Positions 34,530-45,574 of a stretch of DNA of 64,000 nucleotides are shown here, piece after piece; the first letter of the stretch is position 1, and each line of letters opens with the position of its first letter. The position numbers were made by a program, and so were the translations under genes. Location of the stretch: NCBI RefSeq assembly GCF_002288925.2, contig NW_022098076.1, positions 80,704,526 to 80,768,525 of the forward strand, read 5' to 3'. The notes beneath the pieces are model-generated. The model ran no database searches, was not told the DNA's origin, and saw only the letters and a program-made list of their open reading frames with translations. Source of the stretch: Delphinapterus leucas. Lineage: Eukaryota > Chordata > Mammalia > Artiodactyla > Monodontidae.

Positions 34530-34832
34530 TGTTTAAAATGCAAATTTGATTATATCATTTGCTTTTCACCTCACTATCCTATATGACCCATGGACAGGCC
34601 CCTCTCCAGCCTCGATACCCTCTCCTATACTATGCTCTGAACTCACTGGCCTTCTCTCATTTTCTCTAAGTTCCATATGTGCTATCCGTTGGGATTTTCC
34701 TACAGCTATGCTGCTATTTCTCCACCCTTCTGCTAAATAAACTCTTGCCAATCCTTCACAATTTAACTCAAAAGTTTCTTCCTCAGGGAAGGCTTCCCCA
34801 CCTCCAGGCCAGGCCTGGTTCCCTTCCACAAA
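34530..34832 (+). mobile_element. LINE L2, right part of the split copy
   Basis: 'gtttaaaatgcaaatttgat' followed by 'ctctccagcctcgatacc', 'tgccaatccttcacaattta' and 'cagggaaggcttccccacct' continues the L2 from 34200 in order. Confidence 0.7.
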
Positions 34833-34849
34833 TAATGACGTTGTTGTTG

Positions 34850-35022
34850 TTGATGATAGTATTAGTCATGACTAAAATTGACTGACCACCAACCAGGGCT
34901 CTCTTCGAAGCACTTCATATTTAATCTCCACAGCCACATTCTGAGGTATATTCTAGTGTTCGATTTTACAAATGAGGAAGCCAAGGCAAAGGGAGTTCAG
35001 TAACTTAGTCAAGAAACCATGG
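34850..35022 (-). mobile_element. MIR SINE
   Basis: Reverse MIR: 'cgaagcacttcatatttaat', 'ctccacagccacattctgag', 'acaaatgaggaagccaaggc' and 'gttcagtaacttagtcaaga'. Confidence 0.75.
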
Positions 35023-35290
35023 CAACTTTGTTTACACATTTTTATTACACCATGACGCTTTTCTTTATAAATTTTCTTTTCTTTATGCTCCTTAGTGTTT
35101 ATAAGTACGTATTTATTTTTATAAAATTAAAAAAAAATAAAGTTTATCTTTCCACTGGACCTTATGGTCAGAAAGGGCAGGGACGTTTTCGCACTTCTCT
35201 GTGTGTATGTGTGTTTGCTTAGCCCTAAATTGCAGGTCTATACCCTGCCTGGAGCATAGCGGGTACTCCATAATAGAATGCTTTCAGAAT

Positions 35291-35495
35291 TTTTTTTTTC
35301 TTTGTGGTACGCGGGCCTCTCACTGCTGTGGCCTCTCCCGTTGTGGAGCGCAGGCTCCAGACGCGCAGGCTCAGCGGCCATGGCTCACGGGCAGAGCCGC
35401 TCCGCGGCATGTGGGATCTTCCCGGACTGGGGCACGAACCCGTGTCCCCTGCATCGGCAGGCGGACTCTCAACCACTGCGCCACCAGGGAAGCCC
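35291..35495 (-). mobile_element. CHR SINE
   Basis: Full-length reverse copy: T tail, 'ggtacgcgggcctctcactg', 'gcggccatggctcacgggca' and 'ccaccagggaagcccc'. The flanks share 'cagaatttttt' on both sides as target duplication. Confidence 0.93.
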
Positions 35496-35507
35496 CAGAA
35501 TTTTTTT

Positions 35508-36127
35508 ACACAAATGACTGTGCAAAATATTCTGCAACAGGGACTAGATTCCTGCTGTTTCTTAAGGAATCCTTCACAAAAAGAACAACAAAAAAACAGT
35601 ACAGAGGTGTAAAGGATATTACCAAGTGTTTCTGAAGAACCATGTTCCTTAATGCTAAAATATTAAAAGATTTTAAGGATGACTCAGAGTGGGGAGGAAG
35701 TGAGGAGAGCAACAATTAATATTCCCAAGAAGACAGAGAGGTCTTTGCTCCTAGCCTTGGTGAGGACATCCTGGAAATGAACACTGATTGGCTAGGTTCG
35801 GGTCATGTGCCCACCCCTAAACTGATTCCTTTGGCTCAGGGGATGGAAGTGCCCTGATTAGCTACGCATGGTTATGCCCATCCTTATGACAGGGCAGTGT
35901 TTTCTGTCACAAGAGTGGAGATGGGCTAATTGCAGAAGCATCAGTGATGACCCAAACCAAGAGCTACCACATAATCTCACAGGCAAGAGTGGCCTTGTAG
36001 TAAGGAAGTTGGGTGCATGCTATCTTAATGGAGAATGCTGCCTAAAAATCACCTTTCTGTTCATAGTTTGGTTTCTCATGTGGCTCTACCTGCTGCAAGA
36101 TAATACTTTATTTGTGTTGGCTTATCT
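35508..36127. other. No recognised gene; possible ancient repeat
   Basis: 35790-35960 ('ctgattggctaggttcgggt', 'catgtgcccacccctaaact') resembles wording of an old interspersed repeat I cannot name. The open frame at 35868-36374 runs into the next SINE and is not a gene. Confidence 0.35.
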
Positions 36128-36141
36128 AACAGTTATATTTC

Positions 36142-36346
36142 CTTTTTTTTTTTGCGGTACGCGGGCCTCTCACTGTTGTGGCCCCTCCCGCCGCGGAGCA
36201 CAGGCTCCGGACGAGCAGGCTCAGCGGCCATGGCTCACTGGCCCAGCCGCTCCGCGGCATGTGGGATCTTCCCAGACCGGGGCACGAACCCATGTCCCGT
36301 GCATCGGCAGGCGGACCCTCAACCACTGCGCCACCAGGAAAGCCCA
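36142..36346 (-). mobile_element. CHR SINE with perfect 14-bp target duplication
   Basis: Full-length reverse CHR with T11 tail. AACAGTTATATTTC at 36128-36141 repeats exactly at 36347-36360, fixing both borders. Second CHR in the same orientation within 0.85 kb. Confidence 0.95.
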
Positions 36347-36360
36347 AACAGTTATATTTC

Positions 36361-36655
36361 TTAGTGTAAATTAATAAATTGGTATCCTGGTTTGTACACC
36401 AGCCTTGTGACCTGTCGTTAGAGACAGATTTCCGTCTCAGAGTGTGTCTTGGGGTGGGGTTCATGTCCAAAAGGCCAGAGAGCTATACTCAAGAACATCA
36501 TGACCTCACCTCATTCCTTCCATTCACCCTTCAATACACGGTAAATATGTGTAAAGGATTATAGGGGAATTAGAAATGTGTCCTAAACAGTCATGTCCAT
36601 ATATCATCCACAGCTAGTGTCAGAGTTTTGAAAATTCTCTTCTAGGTGTTTTCCT
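36361..36655. other. No recognised feature
   Basis: Short spacer, nothing recognised. Confidence 0.4.
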
Positions 36656-36800
36656 CTTGCTTTCTCACTCTTGTGTCCTTTTGTGTACACAAAGAGGGTA
36701 GGGACCATGTCTGTCTTGTATATCGCTGTATCCTAAGTGGTGAACCCAGTGGCTGCACATAGATAGAAGCTCAGTAAATATTTTTGAATGAATGAATAAT
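36656..36800 (+). mobile_element. LINE L2 3' end
   Basis: 'gggtagggaccatgtctgtc', 'ttgtatatcgctgtatccta' and 'ctcagtaaatatttttgaat' then GAATGAA is a clear L2 3' terminus. Confidence 0.85.
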
Positions 36801-38150
36801 TCCTGACATTTCCCATTATGACTTTCCTTCTACCCTCCCTTCTACTCAGGCAACAGTAATTTAAAAATTTCAGATTTCTTAGATTCTAGATACATATTTC
36901 TTCTACATTTTTGTTGATGTTGTTGCGTCTCACTGCTGATGTCTTGGAATGGAAATCAATTGTTTCTTCCGGTTGTGCTGCTGAGCCTTGCACTGTAGCA
37001 GCACAGAAATAACCACATTGATCATTCCATGCCCTTAGCAGAACCCTTTCATTCCTTCTAAAAGCCAATCAAATGGCTGAATTACCTGGCTTACTTAAAG
37101 ACTTGTCTTTTGTCAGGCTTCCCCTTTGGAAGCAAAGGGTTCATTAAAACTGGATGAAGAGCACACAGCCTCCTGTCGCTAAACCCTCAGCCCTGGAAAA
37201 AACAGAGGTGAAGGTAAAACCAAGCTTTCAAGAGAGCACGTTCTCACTGGCTGAGCTGACAAAATCCAGACGCGCTGCTGAAACTTCAAGTATGTTGCTA
37301 ATTTACACAAATGAGTCAAAAAATACCATTCGACTTTAATAGTGATGTTTGTTTTGCTAAGTAGTTCCTTTCCCAATTTTTAAAAATCTTTTTAAAAAAT
37401 TCTTGACAAATGAAAAAGGGAATAACAGGAACATTCTTTAAATAGCCCAACAAATCATTTTGAGGATGCACTGACACCTGAAACCTGGAAGAAATCATTT
37501 TTTTTAAATGTCCAGTCAGCCTCCTTCAGTTTTGAACAAAATCAAAAACAAAGAGAAACCAGTTTCTGTGTGTTCAGTAGTTTCAAAAATGAATTCCAAA
37601 GAATAGCAGAGTGCCATAGAGGTTCTACAAAAGCTTCACAAACATTTGATTTAAATTTTATTTTTACATAGGTTTTATACTCTTTCAAGATAGTAATTTT
37701 TACATCACCAAATGTCATATATTTTAAATATAAACTTATGGAGGCTGACAATCAATTATTTGCTTGTACTCATGGGTTGTTAATTTTCTGAGTAGAAATA
37801 AATTATAATACTTCTCCTGACCACTTGGTATCCTGAGATTTCAAGGCAAATAGTGAAATAATCTTTAATATCTACAACTACTTCTCTGTCTTGAATAAGG
37901 ATTTCCATTATATCATTTTGCCAAAAGAAAATATATTGATTAATTGTAATCTTAAACTGCAAGAGTTGTTTCATCGCCATCTAAGAGCCTGGGTTTACAG
38001 TTTTGTATTAAAAAAGGAAATTGTGTTTTCATTAAATGACTTTATAAGCAAATGCTATAAATCTGGACCAAAAAAAATGAATTTATCCTAACAAGGTATC
38101 TCTTTTTTTAAAATACACAAGAAAGAAGTTTTTAAAAAGAGTTCTATAGC
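36801..38150. other. No recognised feature
   Basis: About 1.35 kb. 36900-37330 is somewhat richer in GC, with a 61-codon plus frame (37154-37339) and a 60-codon minus frame (36886-37068); neither has a recognised motif. The rest is AT-rich. Confidence 0.4.
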
Positions 38151-38154
38151 TAAA

Positions 38155-38235
38155 AGATATTTTGAAGACCGCTAGATTATATTATCTCTGAATTTTTCAA
38201 GTGCTAAAATTATGTGATTCTGTGATATGTTTAAA
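38155..38235 (+). mobile_element. MIR3-like SINE 3' end
   Basis: 'gaccgctagattatattatc' then 'aagtgctaaaattatgtgat' and 'tctgtgatat' resembles the MIR3 3' end (ggactagatgatctctaaggtccct...aaattctatgat). Short and diverged. Confidence 0.4.
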
Positions 38236-38309
38236 ATCATGAAATGAGTTAGTGATTTGACAGTGAGGCTGGTATTTACTAGTGATTATAGGTTACCCTT
38301 TGGCTAGAA

Positions 38310-38757
38310 TATTTGTGGACTCTGTTTCATTTATCTGTTGTTGTGTTACAAGATATACCCAAACTCAGTGGCTTAAAAGAAGTATATTTTATTAGTTTTA
38401 TGATTCCATGGGTTGACTGGGTGGTCCTTCTGCTTGTCTTATCTCGACTTTTACTCATGCAGCTGCTTCTGAAGCTTCTGCAGCTGGGGTTCAGGTGAAA
38501 TCTTCTTGCTACTTGTTCTTTGATTCCAGGTTTCTTTATGGCATGACCGTCTCAAGGTGGAGTTCCAAGAGAACAAGACTCAATGCACAAGCTTTTATCA
38601 AGCTTTTGCTGTGTTCTACTTGCTGATGTCCCATGGGCCAAAGCAAGTCTCACGGCCAAGTCCAGAGTCAGTGTGGAAGGGGGATATACAAAGGCATGGG
38701 TACAGAGAGGTGTGATACACTGGGTGCCATTACTGTAATAATTTACCACAGTTTCCA
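38310..38757 (-). mobile_element. Old MaLR-type LTR
   Basis: Plus strand: 'tctgttgttgtgttacaaga', 'ctcagtggcttaaaagaagt' and 'ggttgactgggtggtccttc'. Near the end, reversed, comes the 'gacttgctttggcccatggg' block. Matches an old MLT1-type LTR in reverse. Confidence 0.65.
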
Positions 38758-38859
38758 GTCAACAGGATTATAAAAGCCTCCGCTAAACTTTACACAATTT
38801 GAAATCAGGGCTTCTAGACTACAAGGCAGAAGGGAGGTCATTATAATAATGGCTCCAAT

Positions 38860-39293
38860 GAATAACACTTCCCTATGTTCACACTCTTCTTCCCTTCTAG
38901 AGGTAGATCCTTTTCTCTGCCTTAAACCTTAGCTGGCCTTATAACTTGCTTTGACCAATAGAATGTGGCTGATAAGTTCTAGAGCATAAGCTTCAAGATG
39001 TTTTGAAGCTTCTGCCTTCACTTTCTTGGGTCGTAGAAGCCATGTAAATAAAAATGGGCTAACCTACTGAATGGTGAGAGACCATGTGAAGAGAGAGGTC
39101 CCAGCCTTCCAGCCACACCCATCAAGCCTTGGACATGAGGGTGAGGACATCACAGACTCTCTGGCTCTAGTGGACCCACTAGATGGATACAGCCATAGGA
39201 GCAAACCCATGTGAGACCATCCAGCCATCCCGAAGACTTGTGAGAAATGGTGTTGGGATGATTTGTTATATAGTGATAGAAAACTGATATAGG
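38860..39293 (+). mobile_element. Old MaLR-type LTR
   Basis: 'taacttgctttgaccaatag', 'aatggtgagagaccatgtga' and the end 'tgatttgttatatagtgata' plus 'gaaaactgata' follow older MLT1 subfamilies in sense. Lies tail-side next to the previous LTR in opposite orientation. Confidence 0.7.
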
Positions 39294-39297
39294 GAGT

Positions 39298-39480
39298 AAA
39301 TACTAATTCTTATTTAATACTTATACTAACCCTGTGGAGTAGTTATTAATTTTCCTCTTTTACAAAGAAGAAAACTGAGACCCAGAAAGGTTGAATTTCT
39401 TGCTGCAGGTCCTACAACTAAAAAACTGAGGGGACACAGTTCTGCTAACTTGCAAACTCATAGTCTTTCTGTTACACATT
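39298..39480 (-). mobile_element. MIR SINE
   Basis: Reverse MIR: 'ttatactaaccctgtggagt', 'cctcttttacaaagaagaaa', 'actgagacccagaaaggttg' and 'catagtctttctgttacac'. Confidence 0.75.
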
Positions 39481-39481
39481 A

Positions 39482-40545
39482 AATCTAATTTTGGAAGGTT
39501 TAAAATTCCTTTCTTCTTTCTGAGTAAAGATTAATTATTTTAATTCAATTTTTAATTACTTTCTTTTTGGACAAATCTAGCCTGAAAACTGATCCTTGGC
39601 ATTATCTCCTTTGGCTGAATGTTTTCTCTTTCCTTGACTGATTATTTTTTTGGATTAAATTTCTAGAGAATCCCATGGTCTTCATAAATGGGAGGGCAAA
39701 GTTGAACTTAGCCCTGAGAAATAAGGGATCAGTCAGGATGTGGTTAAATTATTCTTATCATAAAGAGTTATGAAATTTTTCCTCAAGAAAACCAGCAAGA
39801 AAGTTTCAGTAACCAGGACATTCTTCCCTAGAATATCTCTACTTTACTTTTCTTCTGTGTTTTGGTTTTGTTAGAATGCCCGTGTGTCTCTATAAGTTTT
39901 CTTTTTCAGTTTTTGGAGTTAATATGGGACAGAGATATGTCATAGGCTAGGCAAATCCAGCGACAGACATGTGCATAACTCTATTTGGAAAATGTTAATT
40001 GCTTTCCGATGGGTCGGCTACTGCAACAATGCAAATAGTGTTTTGGAGACTCTGAATAATGTAGAAAGTGTGAATAAGTATGAAGATCTGGTGACAGACC
40101 ATTGTGAGATTAGTGAGTCAAACTTGACCAACACAGGAGGGCACACTCACTGGTTCTAAGTCACCAAGCTCATTTTCTCCTTAAGGGCCACACCATGAGA
40201 TGATGAAAACCATATTCAGAGTAAGAGAAAACACTTCCTTTGTTATTGAAAATGTTCTCTACAAACGCACTGGGAGCACGTTTTTTTGTAACTACCTAAG
40301 ACACAGCTGGAATAACCATGTCTGAATATTGCTGAGAGAGAAAGTGAGCTTAAGAAAAATTTGTGTAACTTTGAGCGAGAGGAATGATTTTCTGTCTTTG
40401 GAGAAAGCTGAATCAGAAAGCAGCTCTGGATACTAAACGGAGGCAAAGAGGAAAGAGCCCTGCACTTACCCCTCATTTCCCTTCCATAGGGGACATAAAT
40501 ATACAAGGGAAGCAACCAAGCCTGAAAAATATATAAGATAGTACA
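39482..40545. other. No recognised feature
   Basis: About 1 kb of AT-rich sequence. The 119-codon minus frame at 40243-40602 overlaps the mariner end and matches nothing I know. Confidence 0.4.
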
Positions 40546-40547
40546 GA

Positions 40548-40580
40548 GAAACCTGAACGAACTTTTTGGCCAACCCAATA
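40548..40580 (+). mobile_element. Single mariner-type terminal inverted repeat
   Basis: The minus strand reads TTGGGTTGGCCAAAAAGTTC at the 40580 end, then 'gttcaggttt'. This is the terminal repeat of the mariner family common in cetartiodactyl genomes, one base from the form I remember, with a TA next to it. I find no partner repeat on the left, so this is a broken copy or an unpaired end. Confidence 0.7.
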
Positions 40581-40584
40581 AATG

Positions 40585-41765
40585 CCTATCAACGTTCAGC
40601 AAATGAGTGTCCCTGAAAATGTTTTTTCCTTCCCCTTTTTAAACATATGCATCTAGTTAACTGACTCTTTTAGGACTTGGTACAACTCAGAAGGTGTTTA
40701 AAGTGTTAGGAACAAAAGGATCTCTAAAACCTGTTACCCACCGCCCCCGTTGGAAACAGAAAACAAGCCATGAAATGCAAACCGTTCCTAATGACTGTAC
40801 TATCATTTTCCATAAGTAACAGATTGAAATATTGTTAAAGCTTGAAATAGAACTAAATTAAATGGTGGGTCAATCAAATAGCTCTGATTTATAAAGGGGT
40901 TCAAAAGTCCCCAGGGAAAATAGTGTTTAGGAGAACTCTCAGACAGAGTAGTTTACCTACTTGACTCCCCAGAGGGCAAATGGAATAAATTCCATCCAGA
41001 GAGGCTGGATACGGTTAACTGCTCTGGTTTATGCAAGTATGGGGCTAGATTGGAATTGTTCTGGATAGTAGAGGAGGGTGGAAAAAGCAGGGCTGCCTCC
41101 TGTGATTCTCTTTCTCTGCCCTTACCTGAAACATCACTCAATCTCCTTCCCTAAATGCTGAACATATATTTTAAACATTTCAGTTAAACTTCCTGTGGCA
41201 CACATATAGCTTAGTCTAACTGTGAGTTGAGGATTGATAAATAAACTCAGGCCCAATTTACATGCGGATCACAGATAAATAATTTGAAGTTAGTGAACAT
41301 AACCTACAATGTTGATAAAGTGCCAAGAGGCAGAATAAAATAGAAAACAATTTCACATCTAAATATATTGAAAATAACATTCGAATAGTTGAAAATATTA
41401 GGGTTTTTAACTAAATGTTTTAGCATCACTCTTGATGCTTGGTATCACACGTGATGCAGTGTGTAATTGTACATCAGTTACTTTTCACTCATTTTCTGGC
41501 CTTTGATTGTATTTCTTAACTCCAGCTTACTTCATTCCTGGCTTTCAGTCTCCAATCCCCCCACAATCACTAGACTGGCAAGTTTTTACTTTATAGTTGC
41601 AAAACTATTGATCATTCCCATTTTAAGATCAAAGACATTGCTACACCTGAACTTCAGATTGTCCGAGGGATTCTGATTGGCATTAACGATAATATCAGAA
41701 AATAAAAAGAAGCATAGAGTTGAATGTGAAGTAGATTGACACTTTTTCTAAGAGTAAATGGCCCT
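40585..41765. other. No recognised feature
   Basis: AT-rich, low stop-free length, no named repeat. Confidence 0.4.
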
Positions 41766-41769
41766 GAGA

Positions 41770-41974
41770 AAACAGGCAGAAACCTTAAAGGAAAATAATG
41801 AGATATTTTACTACATAAAAATAAAGCAAAGACCATAAACAAAATAAGAAGCTAAACAGCAAACTGGGAAAAACGTTTGCAGCATGAACAAGAGTGGCTC
41901 TCGTTAGATGTAAAGAGCTCTTATAAATTAAAACCAAAAAAGGTGAACTTCTCAATAGTAGAATTGCCAAAGTT
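41770..41974 (+). mobile_element. Old LINE-1 (L1M) fragment
   Basis: 'gagatattttactacataaa', 'aactgggaaaaacgtttgca' and 'gtaaagagctcttataaatt' follow the ORF2 3' part of old L1s. Cut on the right by the CHR insertion. Confidence 0.65.
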
Positions 41975-41987
41975 AAAAGTAGATGGA

Positions 41988-42199
41988 GGGCTTCCCTGGT
42001 GGTGCAGTGGTTGAGAGTCCGCCTGCCGATGCAGGGGACACGGGTTCATGCCCCGGTCCAGGAGGATCCCACATGCCGCAGAGCGGCTGGGCCCGTGAGC
42101 CATGGCCGCTGAGCCTGCGCGTCTGGAGCCTGTGCTCCACAATGGGAGAGACCACAACAGTGAGAGGCCCGCTTACCGCCAACAAAAAAAAAAAAAAAA
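41988..42199 (+). mobile_element. CHR SINE with 13-bp target duplication
   Basis: Full-length plus copy with A20 tail. AAAAGTAGATGGA at 41975-41987 repeats at 42200-42212. It forms an inverted pair with the copy at 42992-43189. Confidence 0.95.
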
Positions 42200-42212
42200 A
42201 AAAGTAGATGGA

Positions 42213-42977
42213 ACATAATCCTGTTTTTCTAAAATAAATATGTATACTTTAATACATAGAACAAAAAGCTCAAATGGGATCTTGGGTGATTTTCATGTTT
42301 GTTTGTTTTGCATTTTTGTTTTGTTTATATAACATTAAGGCAGCTACGTTATTTTGAACAAGAAAGTGTCATAAGCAAGTGAGTGCCCCCCTAATACACC
42401 ATCTCATCCCCATAGCACTCCCCACCCAGTTATCCCCTGTGTTTTGGGAGAAAAGCCTTTGCCTTCTCTCTGGCCAGTCCTGTCATCCACTGTCACACCT
42501 CCTCACAAGGCAGGCATGGCCTTGACCGATATTTGTCTGAAGTCCAAGAATCAGGTCCAGATGGGGCAGCAAAACATTTACATTTGGGGAAATGAAATTC
42601 ACTTGGCTAGAGCTGAAACCCCGTGCTGACAGAGGGCCACTGACCACTGATCCTGAATCAGAGAAAATGAATGTGATTTTATTATGTTTAAAAATATTGC
42701 TCTGGGAAAGGTCCGTAAGCTTCACAAAATTGCCAGGAGTCCACAGCAGGAAAAAAGGTCAAGAACGCCTTTATCTGGTGTATCCCAGACAGGCCGCGCC
42801 ACCAGCCGGGTCCTGGAGAGAAGGCCACAAGGAGCGGAGCTGCCACTGACTCTGCAGACACAGGGGTGAGCAGAGCAGGCTTCAGTGGCCACTGAGATGG
42901 ACACTGTCATCACAGCCTAATCTACACCCTCTCCAGCTTCTGTGTGGATTCTTAGATGGCATTCCAAATCTTTCATG
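42213..42977. other. No recognised gene; possible hAT fragment
   Basis: 42700-42765 ('aaaggtccgtaagcttcaca', then 'ggaaaaaaggtcaagaacg') resembles the 3' end of a hAT-type element. 42780-42900 has raised GC. No coding frame supported. Confidence 0.3.
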
Positions 42978-42991
42978 CCATGAACAGTTTT

Positions 42992-43189
42992 TTTTTTTTT
43001 TTTTTTTTGGCGTTACGCGGGCCTCTCACTGCTGTGGCCTCTCCCGTTGCGGAGCACAGGCTCCGGATGCGCAGGCTCAGCGTCCATGGCTCACGGGCCC
43101 AGCCACTCCGCGGCATGTGGGATCTTCCCGAACCCGTGTCCCCTGTATCGGCAGGTGGACTCCCAACCACTGCACCACCAGGGAAGCCC
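42992..43189 (-). mobile_element. CHR SINE with small internal deletion
   Basis: Reverse copy with long T tail. About 12 bases found in the other copies are absent between 'gggatcttcccg' and 'aacccgtgtcccc' (near 43127), which removes part of the Pol III B-box. Flanks 'catgaacagtttt' and 'catgagcagtttt' differ at one base. Confidence 0.92.
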
Positions 43190-43202
43190 CATGAGCAGTT
43201 TT

Positions 43203-43610
43203 AAAGTGGTCACCTGGACTGCAGCAGGTGAAGGTCCTCTCCCCAAGGGTTGCTGTTTCTTCCTTTGACTCGGAGGGAAGAGCTGTGACAGGCGCTTTCT
43301 GGGTATCACTGCTGTCAGTGGAGGGGCAAGTTCGTTTTGAGGTCTAGCTGTATTTTCTAAACCCTATACAGCGAGCATATATTCTTTTTGTGACTTACCT
43401 TTTATTCCTGAAAAAAAGTTATTTTTAAAAATAAAACAAAAATAATATATATAGCTAAAATGACATAGAGGTGAGCAGAAACTTATGTTAATGACAACTT
43501 AACTGCTTTTTCATTGCATACCTATTCCATTGTTCTGAATAGTTCTCAAATGAATATTTCTTTTAACATTGGCTCTATTTTGTTAAATATATACATGAAC
43601 TGCTTTGGTC
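43203..43610. other. No recognised feature
   Basis: AT-rich in the second half (43400-43460); nothing recognised. Confidence 0.4.
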
Positions 43611-43614
43611 TGTA

Positions 43615-43760
43615 GGGCTATGGTTGAAAGAACTTGGACAGTTTCGACTCCAGTCAAGACTGGAGCCAGCTTCAGGTTTGTGATTGTTTAACTAGCTCTG
43701 TGATCGTTTCAAGGTCATGGAGCCTTCTCCTCACATCTGTAAAATCAGAGTCAGGCTAAA
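43615..43760 (+). mobile_element. MIR SINE, weak
   Basis: 'aactagctctgtgatcgttt', 'ggagccttctcctcacatct' and 'gtaaaatcagag' fit the MIR middle; the head is decayed. Confidence 0.4.
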
Positions 43761-43994
43761 AAATTTTTAAGCTCTAGCTAGTTTTTAAAAAGCTTCTTTA
43801 ATTTATTTTGTAATGAGATTCATTTTCAAAAGAAATCTCATGAGACTTGTAATGAAAAATGAGGATTTATTTTTGCTGCTTGTATTCTGTGTGGTACATT
43901 TGAGGGGGCCTCAGAAAATCCTCAACATTTGGGGGCTGAAAAGTTGTTATAGAATCTTTTGTGCTGCTCCTACTTCCAAATCGGAATTTTCTTT

Positions 43995-44560
43995 CTTTTT
44001 AAAAAACTGAATTTATTTTATTGTATAAGTAATACGTTTTGTTTTAGAAAAATTAGAAGAATCATATAATATAAACAGGAGGTGGCTGTAACTCTAGCCC
44101 CCAGAAATAATCACTGTTAACAGTAGACTGTATATCATCACACACATTTATACATCTCTTATCAAAGCACTCATTATATTGTAAATCCGCTTCCTGTTGT
44201 TTAATAATGCATCCTAAACACTTTCCATCGAGTAAATATATCTTTCCACAGTAACCTTTAATAGAAATAAGGTCCATGTCATCAGTCACCTTTAAATGAA
44301 CATTTAAATGGCTTTCCATTTTTCAGCATTTCCGTTTTTCACTCATAAATTATACTGCGGTAAACAACTTTATACACATCTTTGTGCATTTGCCTGGTTA
44401 ATTCCTTAGGATACCTTCCCCCAAAGTGGAATTTCTACATTAAGTGAAACATGCATTTTGGGAGGCATTTAGTTGTATGTCCAAGTTCCCCGTCATTGAG
44501 GTGATACCTATTTACACTCTCCTTAATCACGATCCTTAGCACTCTTTTAAACCTTTGCCA
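43995..44560 (-). mobile_element. Old LINE-1 (L1ME/L1MC type) 3' part
   Basis: Reverse complement of the old L1 3' UTR and ORF2 end: 'agaaataatcactgttaaca', 'gtagactgtatatcatcaca', 'aacactttccatcgagtaaa' and 'tccttaggataccttccccc'. Heavily mutated. Confidence 0.65.
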
Positions 44561-44564
44561 ATCT

Positions 44565-45395
44565 GAAAGAATAAATAATGGTGTCTCAATATTATGTTAA
44601 TATGCGCTACTCAGAGTACTAGTGAGGAAGAATACATTTTCATACAATTATCAGTGCTTTGCATTTGTTCTCTTGCGACTTCCCCATTTAGTTACTTCCC
44701 AATTCTAGGGGAGAAGCCAGACTACTTTTGGCTATGTGATTCAATCTGGAGTTTTCCCCAACTCTCATCTTTTCACCTCATTTAAACCTTTTCTTTCTTG
44801 TCTAATCCTTAGAAAAATGACTGGGATTCTAAAACCCACCAGAACAAATTCTTTTATATGCTGTTAATTTTTCCAACCTGCATTGACCTCTTCTCTTTCA
44901 ATCTTTTAATAGAGCAGAAAGCAGTAGCATCTCTCAAAATGTGACAGAACAATAATGTTCTGAGGGTGGGGCAGGGCTATGGCAGAAGAGAGGGAAGGCT
45001 CCTGGTGAAAGAAATTGAGGGAAGTGGAATTTGAGGATTTCTTTACTGTAGCATTTTTGAGAGCTTTTACTATACGAATAATAAGCAGAAAATAATACAC
45101 ACGTTTCCCCAAGCATTTTTATCACATGCTCATTTTTTTACCCCTTTACATTTATTCCCAGGTGAATGGTGGCAAAGAATTAGGCTGGACCATGCAAACC
45201 TTTTATGCACTGTTGGGAAAAGCAGCTCCAAATGCATGTCTTGCTAATGTGTCAGAAACATCATCATCCTGCATGAAATATGAATGAGGATGATAATTCC
45301 GATGACTCAAAAACATATCTCGGCAAGATTTATGCTAGCTGAGTACAAGGGGCGACCCACGAGATGTCCACTTCCTCACTGTGCCAGAAGGTCTA
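44565..45395. other. No recognised feature
   Basis: Mixed sequence, no repeat or coding signal recognised. Confidence 0.4.
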
Positions 45396-45399
45396 GACT

Positions 45400-45570
45400 G
45401 AAATACTAGAGCTGAAACGTTCTTTGGAGCATCTCAGTTCCTTACCTGTACAATGAAGGTTGCAGGTAAGTGAAACATCTTGCCTCAGGTCATATAATTC
45501 AGAGTGGGAAAAGCCCAGAGTTCCTAAGTCTAAATTCTGCAGGCACTGCCTTCTAGTCATTACCTGGGGC
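45400..45570 (-). mobile_element. MIR-family SINE, weak
   Basis: 'acctgtacaatgaaggttgc', 'catcttgcctcaggtcatat' and 'aattcagagtgggaaaagcc' fit a reverse MIR/MIR3. Confidence 0.45.
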
Positions 45571-45574
45571 TGCT

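Noticed and set aside
35868..36374. 168-codon frame, the longest in the window
   Set aside because: Its second half is translated CHR SINE sequence, and its first half matches nothing I know; it is a chance fusion with a repeat.
38310..39293. Possible inverted-repeat transposon formed by two facing LTR-like blocks
   Set aside because: Both blocks read as independent old MaLR LTRs in opposite orientation, not as matching terminal repeats.
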